Counted from the stretch's first letter, positions 49,738-58,294 are shown. The stretch is DNA of 64,000 nt from VAZQ01 sp963725065 (GCA_963725065.1 CAVRXD010000053.1:310001-374000), one strand, 5' to 3'. The notes: generated from the letters alone by a model not told the origin. A program made the numbers and translations.

Positions 49738-49920
49738 TCATCGTCTCGGTGGCAGCTTGTCGACCAGTTCGGGCCATTCGCTCTCGACCACGACACGCAT
49801 TTCGTCGGAGATGATCGCGATGGTCTCCATCTCGATGAGATACTCATGCAGTCGCCGCAGGTCGTCGGGCGTCATGGGTTTGCCATCGACGGTGTACCGC
49901 CTGACCGGTTTCTTCGTCAT
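49738..49920 (-). CDS. Small hypothetical protein
   Basis: 60 residues: MTKKPVRRYTVDGKPMTPDD, LRRLHEYLIEMETIAIISDE, MRVVVESEWPELVDKLPPRR. GAGGAATGGGGACG is the ribosome site. The start overlaps the ancestral stop of the mini-ligase as CGATGA, indicating an old ligase-small protein operon. Confidence 0.5.
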   Translation of the reverse strand: MTKKPVRRYTVDGKPMTPDDLRRLHEYLIEMETIAIISDEMRVVVESEWPELVDKLPPRR

Positions 49921-50533
49921 CGTCCCCATTCCTCCTCGGCCTCGCGCCGCACCGCTGCTGCCTGCGGTTCTTGAACTTGAGCCAGTCCGGCGATCGGCCG
50001 GAGCGGTAGCGCGAACCCAGGCGCTTGGAGACGATGCCTTCGCAGCCGAGCCGACACGCGTGCGCGAACACGGTGAGCCCGGAGTCGTGCGCCAGGTGCT
50101 CGTTCAGCCGTACGCCGGGCCGGCATTTCCGCAGAATGCTGGCGAGCGTGGTTTTGCGGCCCTCAATTGGCTCGCGGCGCAGATCCTGGCCGTCGAGTTC
50201 GAGGAGATCGAAGGCGAAGAGGAAGGCGTGCGGCTCGTTGCGACGGCGGCGCAGGACGTCGAACCTGGCCAGCCCGCGCTCGTCGCAGCAGACGACCTCG
50301 CCGTCGATCAGGCAGGAGCGGACCTTGAGGTGGTTCACGGCCTCGACGACGAGAGGAAAGCGGCTCGTCCAATCGTTGCCGCGCCGCGTGATCAGCCGGA
50401 TGCCGACCGGACCGCGCCGGGCCATGAGCCGGAAACCGTCGTGCTTGATCTCGTGGATCCAGTTCGCGCCCGACGGCGGGCGGTCGGCAGGAGACGGGAG
50501 GCACGGCTCGATGAAACGCAGAACAGCAGGCAT
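49844..50533 (-). CDS. Mini ATP-dependent DNA ligase (adenylation domain only), frameshifted at the C-terminus
   Basis: From MPAVLRFIEPCLPSPADRPP. Motif I is EIKHDGFR, with Lys as the AMP acceptor; later motifs are LIDGEVVC (III), FLFAFDLLELDG (IIIa-like), EGIVSKRLGSRYRSGRSPDW (IV/V). About 205 residues of normal sequence end at WLKFKN; there one C is missing (near 49972) compared with the ancestral ending PQAAAVRREAEEEWGR, so this frame runs on to 49844 with junk. The OB-fold domain of full ligases is absent, as in many rhizobial LigD-like fragments. Activity is doubtful. Confidence 0.65.
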   Translation of the reverse strand: MPAVLRFIEPCLPSPADRPPSGANWIHEIKHDGFRLMARRGPVGIRLITRRGNDWTSRFPLVVEAVNHLKVRSCLIDGEVVCCDERGLARFDVLRRRRNEPHAFLFAFDLLELDGQDLRREPIEGRKTTLASILRKCRPGVRLNEHLAHDSGLTVFAHACRLGCEGIVSKRLGSRYRSGRSPDWLKFKNRRQQRCGARPRRNGDDDEETGQAVHRRWQTHDARRPAATA

Positions 50534-50801
50534 CGCGTTACCAATATAAAGTGACACTTTAGGATATCGAGTCTGAAATTACCGGCACGAGGCCGAGCTT
50601 TGTGGGAGACCCGACACAAAAGCCAATCCGGGCGCGCGCCGTTAGTCAGTGGGTTTGCCAGCAGAACGCCCTCCCCTGGTCAGGCCGGCAAGCCCGCTCA
50701 CAGTCTCGTTAGCCCTGCCGCTGCCGGCGGAGCTTTTTTCCGTTGGGCTGCGCCAGCCTCGGCCAGGAAGCACATCCCAAGCCAGGGCCTGGCTGAGGTC
50801 G

Positions 50802-50833
50802 GGCTGGCCGAGCTCGCCCCTTCGCGGCCAGCC
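50802..50833. repeat. Hairpin repeat GGCTGGCCG/CGGCCAGCC, copy 1
   Basis: A 9-bp perfect stem around a 14-nt loop containing CGCCCCTT. Nearly the same element is at 52748-52783. No T-run follows. Possibly a dispersed palindromic repeat. Confidence 0.4.
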
Positions 50834-50946
50834 CCTTCCGTTCCGCACGCCACGTCAAGTGATCAATTCGCAGGGAACCAGAGCGCGCCTCTGCGCTTCA
50901 TCCGGTTGTCGACAACCGCGTAGAGCCAGCGAGCGGAGGCGACTAT

Positions 50947-51108
50947 ATGCTGGAAAAGACAGTGCGCGAGGCATTCCAGGAGGGCCAAGAGAAAGGCTTC
51001 GGGAGGCTGATCCGGACGTTTGATCCGGATGTTCCCGGCTACGTTTTTTGGCCGATTATCTTCGGTCTAGGTGCGATCTTCGGACTTGTGGTGCTTGGCG
51101 GCTTCTAA
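50947..51108 (+). CDS. Small membrane protein
   Basis: 53 residues: an amphipathic start MLEKTVREAFQEGQEKGFGR, then one membrane helix (VFWPIIFGLGAIFGLVVLGG). GGAGGCGACTAT precedes the ATG. Function unknown. Confidence 0.5.
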   Translation: MLEKTVREAFQEGQEKGFGRLIRTFDPDVPGYVFWPIIFGLGAIFGLVVLGGF

Positions 51109-51149
51109 GCGAGAGCGCGCGCGCCCGCATTCGCGGCCTCGATGCCGGG

Positions 51150-51233
51150 TTAAACTTCGGTGAACATTCCCACGACTGAAACGGCAACGAGGGCCCCCAC
51201 GAGGAAGCCGTAGAATGCGATCAGCCCGTGCAT
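51150..51233 (-). CDS. Tiny hydrophobic peptide (uncertain)
   Basis: 27 residues: MHGLIAFYGFLVGALVAVSV, VGMFTEV. A single hydrophobic helix. No good ribosome site; listed because it converges on the similar small membrane gene at 50947-51108. Confidence 0.25.
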   Translation of the reverse strand: MHGLIAFYGFLVGALVAVSVVGMFTEV

Positions 51234-51362
51234 CTGTAATACCCCGCCGTGCGCCTCAGCATTGCACGGCGGAGGGCCGTCAAAGTTGCGGCAACCGCGC
51301 ATGATCCGAAGGCAGAGGGCTGCCGCGTGTAAACGGCTTTTTGCGCCCTGTCCGTTCTCCGT

Positions 51363-51503
51363 TCAGGCCGAGCGAATACTTGGAACGGAGGTCTGCGTCG
51401 GAGGCGTCGCCGGCAAGGTGACGGGCACGAACTGAGACGTGCTCGATTCCTTGCTCGCCCGCACCGTCGCTTCCAGTCGGAGCATAAAGATTTCTGCCAG
51501 CAT
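51363..51503 (-). CDS. Small protein of a common rhizobial family (MLAEIFMLRLEA)
   Basis: 46 residues: MLAEIFMLRLEATVRASKES, STSQFVPVTLPATPPTQTSV, PSIRSA. GTGGAGGGT lies 7 nt before ATG 51503, favouring it over the ATG two codons earlier. The opening MLAEIFMLRLEA followed by FVPxxLP is one I associate with many tiny Bradyrhizobium proteins of unknown role. Confidence 0.5.
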   Translation of the reverse strand: MLAEIFMLRLEATVRASKESSTSQFVPVTLPATPPTQTSVPSIRSA

Positions 51504-51683
51504 GACCATACCCTCCACGTTTGCCCTTAACAATTAGATGCGAGCGGGAGGATTCCGGTTCAAATAGACGGCGCCCGCGATTGGAAGGACAGCGCCGAGC
51601 GCCCTTCGGGGTCAGGGATCAGACGAAGTTGCCTCACCGCTTCCCCGCACTGGGGACGGCCAGACGACCGGGAAGGCAAGGCA

Positions 51684-51971
51684 TCAGCGGCAGAGTCCGC
51701 AGGGGGTCGGCACACTACCGATCGCCTTCGCTACATTGCCCTGCTGCTCGCGAAGCCTGTCCTTTGCAGCATCGACTGCCTTCTTGTCAGCAGCGGCCTC
51801 GGCCTCCTGCGCCTTCATCGCATTGGACCCGTCGTTATAGACCTTCTTCGGGGCGATCGACTTCCGCCATTCATGGTAACCCGCCGAGCGCGACGAATAG
51901 GGCCGATAATCGTAGGCAGAAGCAGGAGCGACAAAGCTGAGAAGAATTGCGAAGGCGAGGAAATTGCGCAT
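51684..51971 (-). CDS. Small exported hypothetical protein
   Basis: 95 residues from MRNFLAFAILLSFVAPASAY, a clear Sec signal. The mature part is polar with a coiled-coil-like stretch (AMKAQEAEAAADKKAVDAAK, DRLREQQGNVAKA) and ends in the cysteine pair CGLC. No family recognised. Confidence 0.6.
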   Translation of the reverse strand: MRNFLAFAILLSFVAPASAYDYRPYSSRSAGYHEWRKSIAPKKVYNDGSNAMKAQEAEAAADKKAVDAAKDRLREQQGNVAKAIGSVPTPCGLCR

Positions 51972-52075
51972 GATTGTGTCCCCTGTTGTTGCCGGTTCAG
52001 CCCACACAACACTGGGCTCAATGCTTCCTTGCCGATGTGATCGCCATCACGAAATGTCGTGCCGGGTCGCAGATA

Positions 52076-52645
52076 TCATCGAGGCGCTGCGGGGGAACTG
52101 GAGCCCGCCGCTGACGAAACAAGGTCCACGAGGCATTGGGCATAATTTGCGAGATTGCTCGGCAAGTCGATGGATCGACGGGTCCAGTCGTTCACGTTGG
52201 TGATACGACGGCCCCGATCCTTGGCTGCATAATCACTCAGTTGATGGATAAACGGAGCGCTCCTCTCTAACGCCGAGATCGCCTTGTGGAGTTGGGCTAC
52301 TGGCGTATCGGGTGTCTGAGGACGAAGTTCATGTTTGATGATAGCGCCGCTCTCTTTGAGCATGTGTGTTGCCCACAGTGGATGAGCAATTGCCTGACGG
52401 AACGCCTTCATGTCGGGGCCATCGACGGTGACCGCTCTGCCAGAGACGGCGGCCCTGAATTGTTGAGCAATGTCCTCCGGCACCTCCTCCGCTGTGGATA
52501 GGAACCAGTCGACACTTTCGTTCAGATTCTCTATCTCGATTTTTCGTTGTGCTTCTGTGGCACACTCCACACCGAATGCCTGAGCGGGGGCGAGCAACAC
52601 AAAGATCACCCCGCAGAAAGCGCTAACCACATCCCGCAATGTCAT
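52076..52645 (-). CDS. Exported hypothetical protein
   Basis: 189 residues. Sec signal FCGVIFVLLAPAQAFG, then a largely helical mature protein (ATEAQRKIEIENLNESVDWF, PDMKAFRQAIAHPLWATHML). Two cysteines (CATEA and QCLVDLV) could pair in the periplasm. GGAGACGCGGGCC precedes the ATG. No family recognised. Confidence 0.55.
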   Translation of the reverse strand: MTLRDVVSAFCGVIFVLLAPAQAFGVECATEAQRKIEIENLNESVDWFLSTAEEVPEDIAQQFRAAVSGRAVTVDGPDMKAFRQAIAHPLWATHMLKESGAIIKHELRPQTPDTPVAQLHKAISALERSAPFIHQLSDYAAKDRGRRITNVNDWTRRSIDLPSNLANYAQCLVDLVSSAAGSSSPAAPR

Positions 52646-52747
52646 GGCCCGCGTCTCCTTGTCGTGTCAGTGGTCCCGATTTTGCAAACCTACATCGTCA
52701 ACCTTCGCCCGGAGCACACGTGAGGAGCCCCCCAGCCTAGCGGGTGA

Positions 52748-52783
52748 GGCTGGCCGAGCAGGCTTGCCCCTTCGCGGCCAGCC
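52748..52783. repeat. Hairpin repeat GGCTGGCCG/CGGCCAGCC, copy 2
   Basis: Same stem as at 50802-50833 with a loop lengthened by 4 nt. The surrounding GCCCCTTCGCGGCCAGCC is shared between the copies. Confidence 0.4.
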
Positions 52784-52935
52784 GCTGGCGTTCGCATAAT
52801 TAGCGATTATGACGTGGCGGGAGCCATCAAATCCGTCCAGCCGCTTTAGTTCCGGCGACCGGATGAAATATATCCCTGAACCTTTTTCTCTCACCCTGGT
52901 TGGCTTGGCGGGACGTGAATTCGGGGGATTTAGCC

Positions 52936-53535
52936 ATGTCTATCGCATTGACCCGCTCGGGATCTCTCACCGGGGCAGTGCTTGCGCGCGCCACGGCTTC
53001 CGACACCTCCGTTGAGATGCTGGTTAAGCGCATCGCAGCGGGCGACAAGCTCGCCATGCAGGTGCTGTTCGCCCGGCATCGCACCCCCATTTACCGTTGG
53101 CTGCTCCGGTTCGTCGGCAATGAGACCGTCGCCGAAGATCTTCTGAGCGACGTGTTTTTCGACGTGTGGCAGCAGGCTGGCCGCTTTGAAGGCCGTTCCG
53201 CCGTCACCACTTGGCTGCTCTCGATCGCGCGCTTCAAGGCGCTCTCGGCGCGCCGCCGTCGGACTCATGCCGAGTTGAACGAGGTGATCGAGGCCACCGT
53301 TGCCGACTCTGCTGACAATGCAGAGGTTGCCCTGGAGAAGAAGCACGAGGGTGAGATGCTACGCGTCGCCTTGACCAAGCTCTCGCCCGAACACCGTGAG
53401 ATTATCGACCTTGTCTATTATCACGAGAACTCAGTGGACGACGCCGCAGACATCCTCAGCATTCCACGCGCCACCGTAAAGACCCGCATGTTTTATGCTC
53501 GCAAAAAGTTGGCCGAGCTGGTCCAGGCGGCATAA
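52936..53535 (+). CDS. ECF-type RNA polymerase sigma factor
   Basis: 199 residues from MSIALTRSGSLTGAVLARAT; an upstream TTG would add 12 residues. Region 2: ARHRTPIYRWLLRFVGNETV, AEDLLSDVFFDVWQQAGRFE, GRSAVTTWLLSIARFKALSA. Region 4: LSPEHREIIDLVYYHENSVD, DAADILSIPRATVKTRMFYA, RKKLAEL. No anti-sigma gene is adjacent, and a strong terminator follows, so control must come from elsewhere. Confidence 0.88.
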   Translation: MSIALTRSGSLTGAVLARATASDTSVEMLVKRIAAGDKLAMQVLFARHRTPIYRWLLRFVGNETVAEDLLSDVFFDVWQQAGRFEGRSAVTTWLLSIARFKALSARRRRTHAELNEVIEATVADSADNAEVALEKKHEGEMLRVALTKLSPEHREIIDLVYYHENSVDDAADILSIPRATVKTRMFYARKKLAELVQAA

Positions 53536-53619
53536 GGCAACGGAACCAATTACCTCGTCGCCGGATTGAAGGGCATGACTTGGTAGGACACGTCCCCCCG
53601 TACCCCGCCAGGCCAATTT

Positions 53620-53655
53620 AAGCCCCGCCGGCTCCCCTCCGGCGGGGCTTTACTT
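53620..53655 (+). terminator. Rho-independent terminator after the sigma-factor gene
   Basis: Perfect 12-bp stem AAGCCCCGCCGG / CCGGCGGGGCTT with a 7-nt loop, then TACTTT. It lies about 85 nt after the stop. Confidence 0.75.
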
Positions 53656-53773
53656 TGGGGGCGGCAGTTCGCGTAATTCGCAATTATGGAATGAAAAATG
53701 CCAGGTGCGGCCGCATTGCCGTGGCTCTTTGTGTGTCCCTTCCACCCCCGCGACCTGCCAGCTTAGGCTCCAG

Positions 53774-54328
53774 TTACCGTTGGATGCGACTAATCTTGGA
53801 ACCTTCGAGCGTCAGATTGTACATCAGCCCCTTCTGATCGAAGATGAACCCGATAACCGGACTGCGGATGCTGTTGGTGTCGATCTGCCCGCCTGCCCCA
53901 ACCGCGATGATCGCGATCGATCCGTCGACGCCGACCTTCCAGCCGTCGGTGCGCTGGAAGTCGGCAAGTGCCGCCTCTGTCATGAACATGATGATCGCGG
54001 ATCGCGCCTGGGCACCGAACTGAAACCCGATCGAGGCCGAAATGATGTTGTAGTAGCCGGCGGTGCGGCCACGAATGTGCAGCGCGCCTTCGCCATATTC
54101 ACCGCCAATTCCGAAGCCCGCCTTGACGATGGTCGGGAAGACCAGGATTGCCACCGCCTTGTTGGCAAGCTCCCGCCCCGACCAGACCTCCCGGAAGAAG
54201 TCTTCGAGCGTCGCGCGCACGCTGGCGTCGATCTCCGGAGGCGATGCGGCCTGGGCCCGTGGGGCCAAGCAGAGTGCTGCAAGGAACGCCACCACGGCAA
54301 TCTTTGTTCTGCTGATTTCGCCGGCCAT
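53774..54328 (-). CDS. SYLF/YSC84-domain lipid-binding protein, exported
   Basis: 184 residues with a signal peptide ending APRAQA. Landmarks of the SYLF domain: SGRELANKAVAILVFPTIVK, AGFGIGGEYGEGALHIRGRT, SASIGFQFGAQARSAIIMFM, VGVDGSIAIIAVGAGGQIDT. Bacterial members sit in the envelope and may bind phosphoinositide-like or other lipids. It lies 6 nt downstream of the OmpA-like gene on the same strand, so both are probably co-transcribed. Confidence 0.85.
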   Translation of the reverse strand: MAGEISRTKIAVVAFLAALCLAPRAQAASPPEIDASVRATLEDFFREVWSGRELANKAVAILVFPTIVKAGFGIGGEYGEGALHIRGRTAGYYNIISASIGFQFGAQARSAIIMFMTEAALADFQRTDGWKVGVDGSIAIIAVGAGGQIDTNSIRSPVIGFIFDQKGLMYNLTLEGSKISRIQR

Positions 54329-54334
54329 TAGTCC

Positions 54335-54958
54335 CTACTTGTCGGCGGCGTTGATCACCTGCACACGACGATTGTCGGCGGCGAGGGGATTGGCCGGATC
54401 CTTCAGCTGCGTGGCACCGTACCCAACCGTCACAAGATTGCCCGTCTCAATCCCGTATTTCTCTGAGAGAAACTGCTTTACAGCATCTGCGCGACGCTCC
54501 GAGAGGCCTTTGTTGTAGGTTTCGCTGCCTTTGGCATCCGTGAAGCCCGCAAGAATAAAGGTGTGGCCTTTCAGATCTGAGCTCGTGAGCGCCTTACCCA
54601 GCTCCGTCACCTGGGGCATTGCCTTCGACCCAATCACGGCAGAGTTGAACTCAAAGTTGATTTCAAGATCGATTTTCGGTTTCGAGCTCGCAATCGATGC
54701 GATCTTGTCCCGCTCCTCGGTCGACAATGAACGAGTGGGTCGGTTGCGCACCGCACTAAGAAATTGGCTCTCGTCGGCGGCGCGAGACGCGTCGGCGGGC
54801 GACGTCGAGAGACCGCGGGTGGCCCGAGGCGATTTTAGCGCATTTATGATGTCGTCCGCTGAGCGTTGCTCCGCCGCGAGCGAGGGCCACGAAGACACCG
54901 TCAAGCCAGCGGCCAAAAGAATGCTCGACAGACCCACGATATGATCTCTTGGAGCCAT
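54335..54958 (-). CDS. OmpA-family peptidoglycan-binding protein
   Basis: 207 residues from MAPRDHIVGLSSILLAAGLT (GGAGAAACATCC before the ATG); signal ends SLAAEQ. The C-terminal OmpA domain is complete: IDLEINFEFNSAVIGSKAMP, LKGHTFILAGFTDAKGSETY, NKGLSERRADAVKQFLSEKY, VGYGATQLKDPANPLAADNR, RVQVINA, with the peptidoglycan-binding Asp and Arg of TDxxG...NxxLSxxRA and NRRV. It tethers the envelope to peptidoglycan. Confidence 0.88.
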   Translation of the reverse strand: MAPRDHIVGLSSILLAAGLTVSSWPSLAAEQRSADDIINALKSPRATRGLSTSPADASRAADESQFLSAVRNRPTRSLSTEERDKIASIASSKPKIDLEINFEFNSAVIGSKAMPQVTELGKALTSSDLKGHTFILAGFTDAKGSETYNKGLSERRADAVKQFLSEKYGIETGNLVTVGYGATQLKDPANPLAADNRRVQVINAADK

Positions 54959-55163
54959 GGATGTTTCTCCGATCCTAAAGCCAACTCCTACAACAATAAC
55001 GTTTGCAAGAGTTGGCACGCAAGCGCGACATGAAGAAGAGTGTGGAACCGGGGATAGCGTCCAAGACGGCACGCGACCGCGAGCCGGTATGACCGCGTTG
55101 CAGGAATGGCGCGGCGACGGGCCCTTGGGTTGAAAACCCCGATCGGCCGAACTCAGTGCCAAA

Positions 55164-55514
55164 TCACTTCTTGGCTCTGCGTTTTACCCTCGCCTTCCCC
55201 ATCGTTTTGTCGACCAGGAAGTCTTCAATCTTCTTTCCTTCCTTGAGAGCGGCTTTCAACCATCTGGGAGTAGCCCCGCGACCCGCCCAGGTCTCTCCGT
55301 CCGTTCCTCGATATTTCGGCGGAACCTTCTTCCCCTTCATTGAAGCACGTCGCCCACTTCCACCCGCAAGAGAAGCGATTGCACCTCCCATCGATGCCAA
55401 TTGGCTTTCCAATGTCCTGCGATGCTCCTGGAGCCGTTGCTCAACTTCTCTCCTGAGTTCCACCAATGATTCGAAATCCATTCCCGCAAGAACCGTCTTC
55501 GTCCGCTTTGCCAT
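55164..55514 (-). CDS. H-NS-family nucleoid protein (HvrA/MucR-unrelated, HNS histone family)
   Basis: 116 residues. N-terminal coiled coil FESLVELRREVEQRLQEHRR, TLESQLASM for oligomerisation, a basic linker, and the C-terminal DNA-binding core PPKYRGTDGETWAGRGATPR, WLKAALKEGKKIEDFLV, which holds the H-NS TWxGxGxxPxWL signature. Such proteins bind AT-rich, often foreign DNA and repress it, which is relevant next to so many mobile remnants. Confidence 0.88.
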   Translation of the reverse strand: MAKRTKTVLAGMDFESLVELRREVEQRLQEHRRTLESQLASMGGAIASLAGGSGRRASMKGKKVPPKYRGTDGETWAGRGATPRWLKAALKEGKKIEDFLVDKTMGKARVKRRAKK

Positions 55515-56135
55515 GAGTTATTCCTTCTTGTTCGTGGGTCCGCTTGATGGCACCAACATTGGGGCGCTGCAACCTTTACCGCCGTGTCACGGACAAACGT
55601 CTCCGGCCAGCGTAATGTGACCCCCATCTCTCATTAAAAATGCGGTTAGCGCGTGTCGAGGTGATAGCCGAGAAGGCTAATTATGAGCGCTCATTGACAG
55701 CAGAGCGCACAGTCGCTGCTACACGAAGCCGCCGACGAAGACACCAGCGATGAATGCCGGGCCGCGAACTCCTATTGCGGACGGGGCCGCCGAACCAACA
55801 AAGAGTACCTTCGTCTCGTTCCCGTGTGGGTGGAAACGCCATCCATCGCGCATCTTGTTAGGTCGGCCCTCCAAGAATGCCGCTTAGGGTCGAACTCGGC
55901 CGGCCCTGGCGTGATGTCGGCTCAGTGTCCGGATTACTGCCGCGAGCGAGCTCCCGCACTTAGCCAACGCAAATCTAAAAAGTGCCACAAGCCAACATCG
56001 GGGCATTGATTCGATCAAAATCTTCTCCCGCACCTGAAAATTTTTTCGCAAAGAACGCCCTCACAGAAAGGCCCACCCTTCTGGGGCAGAAACGGTTTTT
56101 GGGCACGTTTTTGCGAGAGGGGGCATGAGTAATTT
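55515..56135. other. Intergenic region, no supported gene
   Basis: Short hydrophobic open stretch on the minus strand (KVLFVGSAAPSAIGVRGPAF, IAGVFVGGFV) ending at 55719 resembles a small membrane protein without a start. Near 56100 a run of T and G-rich DNA occurs. Otherwise nothing recognised. Confidence 0.35.
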
Positions 56136-56423
56136 TCAGAATCCAAAAGACCCCCTAAGCTCGTAGGTCTGCAAAACGTTTATGATGCGGACCGCGAGGG
56201 AATATTGTCCCCGTTCCGATAGCCGCCCGAAGGCTGACAGCACTGCCGCAAAGTTCTCAGGCGGGATTTGCGCGCGCCATAGTTGCGTTACTACCGAGAT
56301 CCGCAAGTCAGAGGCTTTCAGAACCGCATCTGCAGCACCTGCCGCTGTGGCGTTCGCCACGGTTCGTTTGCGATTTGAGCCTCTGCCTGCACCTACCCGC
56401 CCGTGGTCGGATGATGATTTCAT
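56136..56423 (-). CDS. Small hypothetical protein
   Basis: 95 residues from MKSSSDHGRVGAGRGSNRKR; the frame is open 20 residues further up. The helical C-terminal part (DLRISVVTQLWRAQIPPENF, AAVLSAFGRLSERGQYSLAV, RIINVLQTYEL) looks genuine. No family recognised. Confidence 0.45.
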   Translation of the reverse strand: MKSSSDHGRVGAGRGSNRKRTVANATAAGAADAVLKASDLRISVVTQLWRAQIPPENFAAVLSAFGRLSERGQYSLAVRIINVLQTYELRGSFGF

Positions 56424-56626
56424 CAACCAATAATGGCTTTCGCTGCGGCGCGCCGCCAGAGCATGACAGCGATTGTCATCCACAACACAGTCGCGTACCT
56501 CGCCACGCGGTGCTTTCAGATGCCAGGCCCTTTATCGGGGTCCGCTGGGGGTCCGCCGCGCCAAGCGCGCTATAAAATATCGGGTGCCAGAACACCATAA
56601 CTACCTGAAAATATTCGCTTAAAAAT

Positions 56627-56702
<76 letters not shown>

Positions 56703-57026
56703 TAACCGAGGAATTCCGACGGGTTAGGCACTTCCACCACTTGCGGAACACCGCAGTGCTCCGAACGCCCCTTGCCGCTCGGGGACGAGAGGCCCCGCAG
56801 CGCGGGAGCCACACATAGGGCATCGGCGGGCGCTTTCCAAGCGCGACGATGAGAAACGCCGCCCCGACGTCCACACCAAAATTCCCATGCCGAAACGGCC
56901 GAATGGCCCTTTCTTTGCCGATACATGCGTGCCTAGCCCCCGCGCCGTCCGACAACCACGACATCTCCTTTCCACGGCGTCCAGAGCCGGGAACACATGG
57001 TGAACGCCGGTCATGGCTACGTCGAC

Positions 57027-57305
57027 ATGCGGGTTCATGAGCGGGCGCGGCAGGCGATGGAAGGGTTCGCTCTCATAGCATTGGCCATAGCGGCGGTGCT
57101 CATCGGCTTTTTCCTCATTCGCCAGTCGAAAAAGAAAGGCCCGTGGGGCATCGGGCCGCTGACCACGACTTGCCCGCGTTGCCGCACATCCATGCCTGCG
57201 CTTCGCAAACCCACATCAGTGGCGGAAGGGATGTGGGGCGGATGGACGTACCCCACAGGCGGCTGCAAGGTTGGCAAGTACGGGCAAGAACGGGCTGCTC
57301 CCTGA
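57027..57305 (+). CDS. Small membrane protein with degenerate zinc ribbon
   Basis: 92 residues from MRVHERARQAMEGFALIALA; the start could also be 30 nt upstream or 30 nt downstream. One membrane helix (ALIALAIAAVLIGFFLI), then GPWGIGPLTTTCPRCRTSMP, ALRKPTSVAEGMWGGWTYPT, GGCKVGKYGQE. The first CxxC is intact (CPRC), but the second, which I expect as CPxCGC in this family, reads YPTGGC. The metal site is thus probably damaged. Confidence 0.55.
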   Translation: MRVHERARQAMEGFALIALAIAAVLIGFFLIRQSKKKGPWGIGPLTTTCPRCRTSMPALRKPTSVAEGMWGGWTYPTGGCKVGKYGQERAAP

Positions 57306-57442
57306 GTGTCAGGGCGCTTTGCGTTTTTGGCTCGGGCGCATTGCCGATGACGATATGCGAAGGTCAGCGACGCGGTCTCGTCGCACCGGTTGCACTGTCT
57401 TATCCGCTCCGGTGCAAGACTCCCTGTCTCATGACTTCCTGT

Positions 57443-57622
57443 CTACGTCCGACGGACAACAACCGACCAGCCGCCCTCCACCTTGCGCGCGTCGAAAATC
57501 ATATCGCCCGGTCGAGCGACGCCCCCTCTCGCAAAATAAGTTGCCTTTGTAACCAACTCGAATTTGTTAGGTATTCCGCCGGTTGTTACGTACGATCGTT
57601 GATCGCCGCATGAGGTCACCAT
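57443..57622 (-). CDS. Small hypothetical protein (uncertain)
   Basis: 59 residues: MVTSCGDQRSYVTTGGIPNK, FELVTKATYFARGGVARPGD, MIFDARKVEGGWSVVVRRT. Protein-like composition, but the start faces and overlaps the opposite gene at 57621, and no ribosome site is clear. Confidence 0.3.
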   Translation of the reverse strand: MVTSCGDQRSYVTTGGIPNKFELVTKATYFARGGVARPGDMIFDARKVEGGWSVVVRRT

Positions 57623-57782
57623 GATCAAAGAGCCGCAGGAATGCCTGAAGCGAGCCGGCGAATGCGTCCGATTGGCTGAGACCGAAAGCGACCCCGAGTT
57701 GCGGGCGTATCTGATCAAGCTCGGATCGTCCTGGGCACAGGCCGCGCGCGAAATGGACGAAGCCAAGTCGCAGGACGCATAG
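57621..57782 (+). CDS. Small hypothetical protein of a common rhizobial type
   Basis: 53 residues: MIKEPQECLKRAGECVRLAE, TESDPELRAYLIKLGSSWAQ, AAREMDEAKSQDA. The pattern ECLxRAxECxRLAExxxDPxLRxxLxxLAxxWxxxA is a familiar small helical protein of Bradyrhizobium. Function unknown. Confidence 0.55.
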   Translation: MIKEPQECLKRAGECVRLAETESDPELRAYLIKLGSSWAQAAREMDEAKSQDA

Positions 57783-58259
57783 CCCCCCGCTGACGAGAGC
57801 CCTCCTCCTCGGCCCGGCCTCTTTATGAAGACAAGCACTGGTGCGCCTGCGATCGGCGCTGCACTTGCCTTGCCGATACTCCTAGACATTGCGCGATCAT
57901 TCGGAGACGGTGCGTGCAACGCTCGCGGTAGAAGACGTTGGGCGTTTCATCCGGAGCTGGCCTTCTTGCCAGTCCTTTTGATTTTCCATCCGCCGCAAGA
58001 GATGTCGCTGACGAGTCCCGACGACGTGGCGAGCCGCGCCAAGCCGTGCAACGAGCGACGGTCGCGATAGCTGACGCGCCTACCCCGGCGACGTCGATGG
58101 AACGACGTTCACTGCTTAATGAGTCGAGCACATCAAGGCGCGCGAAGGCTCGGCGTCTCGTGAGCTTGGGAAGAAATGAGCGGCGCGCTGGAGCGAGCCA
58201 CGCGCTCTGGGACACGCGCATCCGCGCATACGTGCCGGCACGAGAGCAAGCGACTTTCC
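57783..58259. other. Intergenic region, no supported gene
   Basis: Open frames here lack ribosome sites and resemble no family. Nothing else recognised. Confidence 0.4.
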
Positions 58260-58294
58260 AAAAAGGGAAAGCCGCCGGGTGGGGACCCGGCGGC
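58259..58294 (-). terminator. Rho-independent terminator of the Spy-like gene
   Basis: On the minus strand, perfect 10-bp stem GCCGCCGGGT-cccc-ACCCGGCGGC followed by TTTCCCTTTTT. It lies about 70 nt after the stop at 58365. Confidence 0.75.

Noticed and set aside
50700..50745. Possible terminator near CCGGCGGAGCTTTTTTCC
   Set aside because: The stem is only four to five imperfect pairs, and no gene ends just before it on the plus strand.
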